The position numbers and the translations under genes are program-made. The notes under the pieces were generated by a model. That model was not told the DNA's origin. It ran no database searches and worked only from the letters and a program-made list of their open reading frames with translations. This document shows positions 61,774 through 64,000 of a stretch of DNA of 64,000 nucleotides, one piece after another. Source of the DNA: Opisthorchis felineus (Eukaryota > Platyhelminthes > Trematoda > Opisthorchiida > Opisthorchiidae); the NCBI GenBank assembly GCA_004794785.1, contig SJOL01009709.1, positions 1,003,746 to 1,067,745 on the forward strand, in the 5' to 3' direction. How positions within the stretch are numbered: the stretch's first letter is position 1; each line of letters starts with the position of its first letter.

Positions 61774-64000
61774 GTAAGCTCTGTCGGTCACCAAATATGA
61801 CTGTTAATCTTCGCCTCCTGTTCGTTGCTTGTTTTTTTGCGCCAAAGTGAAGTGATCAATATGATGAATTTGTGATGTCACAGGAAATGGCAACTGCATT
61901 GTTGTAACTATACAGCAGGGGCAATAGCGTACGCATGACTGTTTGGGAACTATCCGCGTGAGTTACTGGGACATCAGGAATCCTGCCCGCTTATAAGCAC
62001 TTATACCTGGCTGAAGGCCTGAGGTTCTATGTTTCAACAGAAACGGCGGAATTCTGTCCAGATCTTGTGGACTGGTCGCGGAGTATGTGCGAAAGGAAAC
62101 CAATCCACTCCTAAGCAATGAATTCTCACTAGTGGGCAAACCGGATTTCTTGACAGGATCCACAGGACTGGTTAGGGAGTGGTACAGGCAAACTGCGCAG
62201 CAGCAACCAGTAGGATCAATAGATCCATTCATTAACATTGTATTTGAGGTCACTTGGTATGGTTGTATCTTTTTGCAGATAGTCTGCACACAGCTTCCAG
62301 ATAACTGTCAGTGGGTTGCTGTGTAATACACCACCCACAAGCTTCACTATTTACGGCAATGTATTAGGGCATGGTAACTTCTGAGTGTATGCAGAATAAT
62401 CCGAATTGTTTATAACAAAGTTGTTGTTTTTTGCTGAAAATCATGCAGGACCTTTTATGGTTCAACTGTTTTCAGCCTTTGTCCTCCACTTATGAACCTT
62501 GATCTGGGTGAAAGTGGATGACGGGTGCACTTTCAGAATTGACATTTTGGAGTTGTTGCCAAGTAACTGGTATGCAAAGTTCTAAGCTATTTTGGCGGTA
62601 ACTTGAAACCCAAAACAGCCCAACGAAAGAGGAGGAAGCATAGGGCTAAATTTATGAGGTCTAAAAGAAGCTCCTGGTGTTTAGGTTATTATACAATGGT
62701 TCACTGCATCGAATCGCTAACTGTAGCTCGGGCGCCACATCTATAGTTTTTCCAGAGAAATAGTTCAAACCCGAAGATTCTTTTCTCAGTTATATTGTTT
62801 CACAATACAAACAGGCAGCTTGCGTGGATACTATACTTCATTTTGTCCCCAAATTTGCTAGGACAAAAATGGTGGAACCCATCGGCGGAACCTCGTAAGT
62901 TTGGAGTCGGATTTATAGACCGCATGGATTGAAATTACTTTGTGAAATTTCAGGGTAAGCATCGACTCCTATATGCAGGGCTTCTGTATAGCTGTAGTTT
63001 TTATTTTCATGCAGTATGAATTTTTGGCAATTGGAAAGTGTGGCACTAAATGCCTAAGCATCCTTATTTGGCAGCAACAATTATATTAACCAGTTAGAAG
63101 ATACATATAAGGCCTTGTAAAAAACAGATATTCTGACTAAACCATAAGTATAAGCGTTGTCGACATCATTTACCAAAAGATGGTGCAGATGAAAATTTAA
63201 CTGAGCAGAGTCGTCGAAATTTTCAGTCTGACTAGGATGTCTCAGAAAACATCAGGAAGTTGCTCAGTCGGCCTTCGAAAAGCGTGGGGACTTGGCAGTG
63301 TTCCATGGATTATCCACTGAACTTGCTTTTGACCTGTTATCATGACGCATGTTTGTGTTGCATATCCAGTCGGTGATCCTGACGGGAGGCTGCAGGCCAT
63401 GGCATCAATGGCCAAATTCCAGGAGTTTTTATGCAGCTTTCTCGAATCAACTCCATCGATGAATTGAACCAGTACGTCCGTGGAAGAACAAGACTCGATA
63501 CTAAGTGAGGACCTAGATAAGCACCAAGTTTTACACCTCATAGATATGCAAGGCAGAATGCATGGCAATCTAGTTACAGGCAGACAGCCTTGTCTCGTCG
63601 ATCGGTAACGAAGAGTTTAGAAGATAATCGCCAAGCTTACTAAGAAGGTGAACATCTGTCTGATCAACGATCGTTAAACGTACTCGGACCACCAGTAGTC
63701 TGATACATTTCCAAGCGAATCAGAGGTTGACAATAATGAACCCTAGTAGTTGCACTGTGTCGGCTAGGTAAACCAAAAACGGCCAAAATTCTATTCATCC
63801 AATGCAAGTCAGTGCAGAAAAAGTGATAGGCAACTTGGGGATGAAGGCAACTCAATATTTGTTGTTTGTCAAATGACAGTGAGGTGCTTTCTTTGAACGT
63901 TTCTTCACGGAGCTTTTTACTGTTAACCAGAACTCTGTTATATCTCTTAGCGAGACAGGCATAGCAACCGAATGACCGTTGAATGCTTTCATGTAGAGCT
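61774..64000. other. Non-coding or unassigned stretch
   Basis: Overlapping frames at 61963-62289 (-) and 62087-62326 (+), and a 108-codon frame at 63242-63568 (-), lack family signal and clear splice sites. Confidence 0.4.

Overview
This 64 kb window looks like animal nuclear DNA, most probably from a flatworm of the digenean fluke type (moderate confidence). It is AT-rich, about 58% by eye, with no operons or ribosome binding sites and no long open frames. What can be recognised as coding comes in short pieces bounded by AG and GT splice signals and separated by introns of 2 to 11 kb. The repeats include a decayed Ty3/gypsy retrotransposon, tRNA-derived SINE copies, copies of a retroelement-tail-like motif, and (TA)n microsatellites, two of which abut assembly gaps. 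The organism call rests on gene structure and on my recollection of fluke repeats, not on a search.

Main gene (+ strand). Four exons at 6538-6623, 8887-9245, 13070-13241 and 23817-24031 have matching splice phases. They encode one CUB domain with an unusually long second half, followed by a second, typical CUB domain. Both CUB domains end with a phase-1 splice, as usual for shuffled extracellular modules. The gene may continue into two halves of a fibronectin type III-like domain (28180-28321 and about 39002-39163), which fit in phase but are weaker. Start and stop were not found, so this is probably the middle of a larger secreted or membrane-anchored protein.

Possible second gene (- strand). 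Two exons, 56108-56340 and 50502-50765, have good splice signals, compatible phases and several hydrophobic segments. They suggest an unrecognised multi-pass membrane protein. Further unassigned candidate exons lie at 26605-26709 (-), 42113-42322 (+), 44736-44807 (+) and 61574-61773 (+).

Mobile and repeated DNA. A frameshifted gypsy-type reverse transcriptase relic lies at 15540-16083 (-), with possible upstream sequence to 16412. Two copies of one tRNA-derived SINE family are at 4425-4625 (+) and 33655-33830 (-). Four copies of a shared tail-like motif lie at about 6018, 10285, 31711 and 44305. An unnamed repeat is present at 45845-46095 and 53745-53995. There are five (TA)n tracts and two N gaps. 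The rest is intron or intergenic sequence without recognisable genes. I saw no true tRNA or rRNA genes and no CRISPR array.
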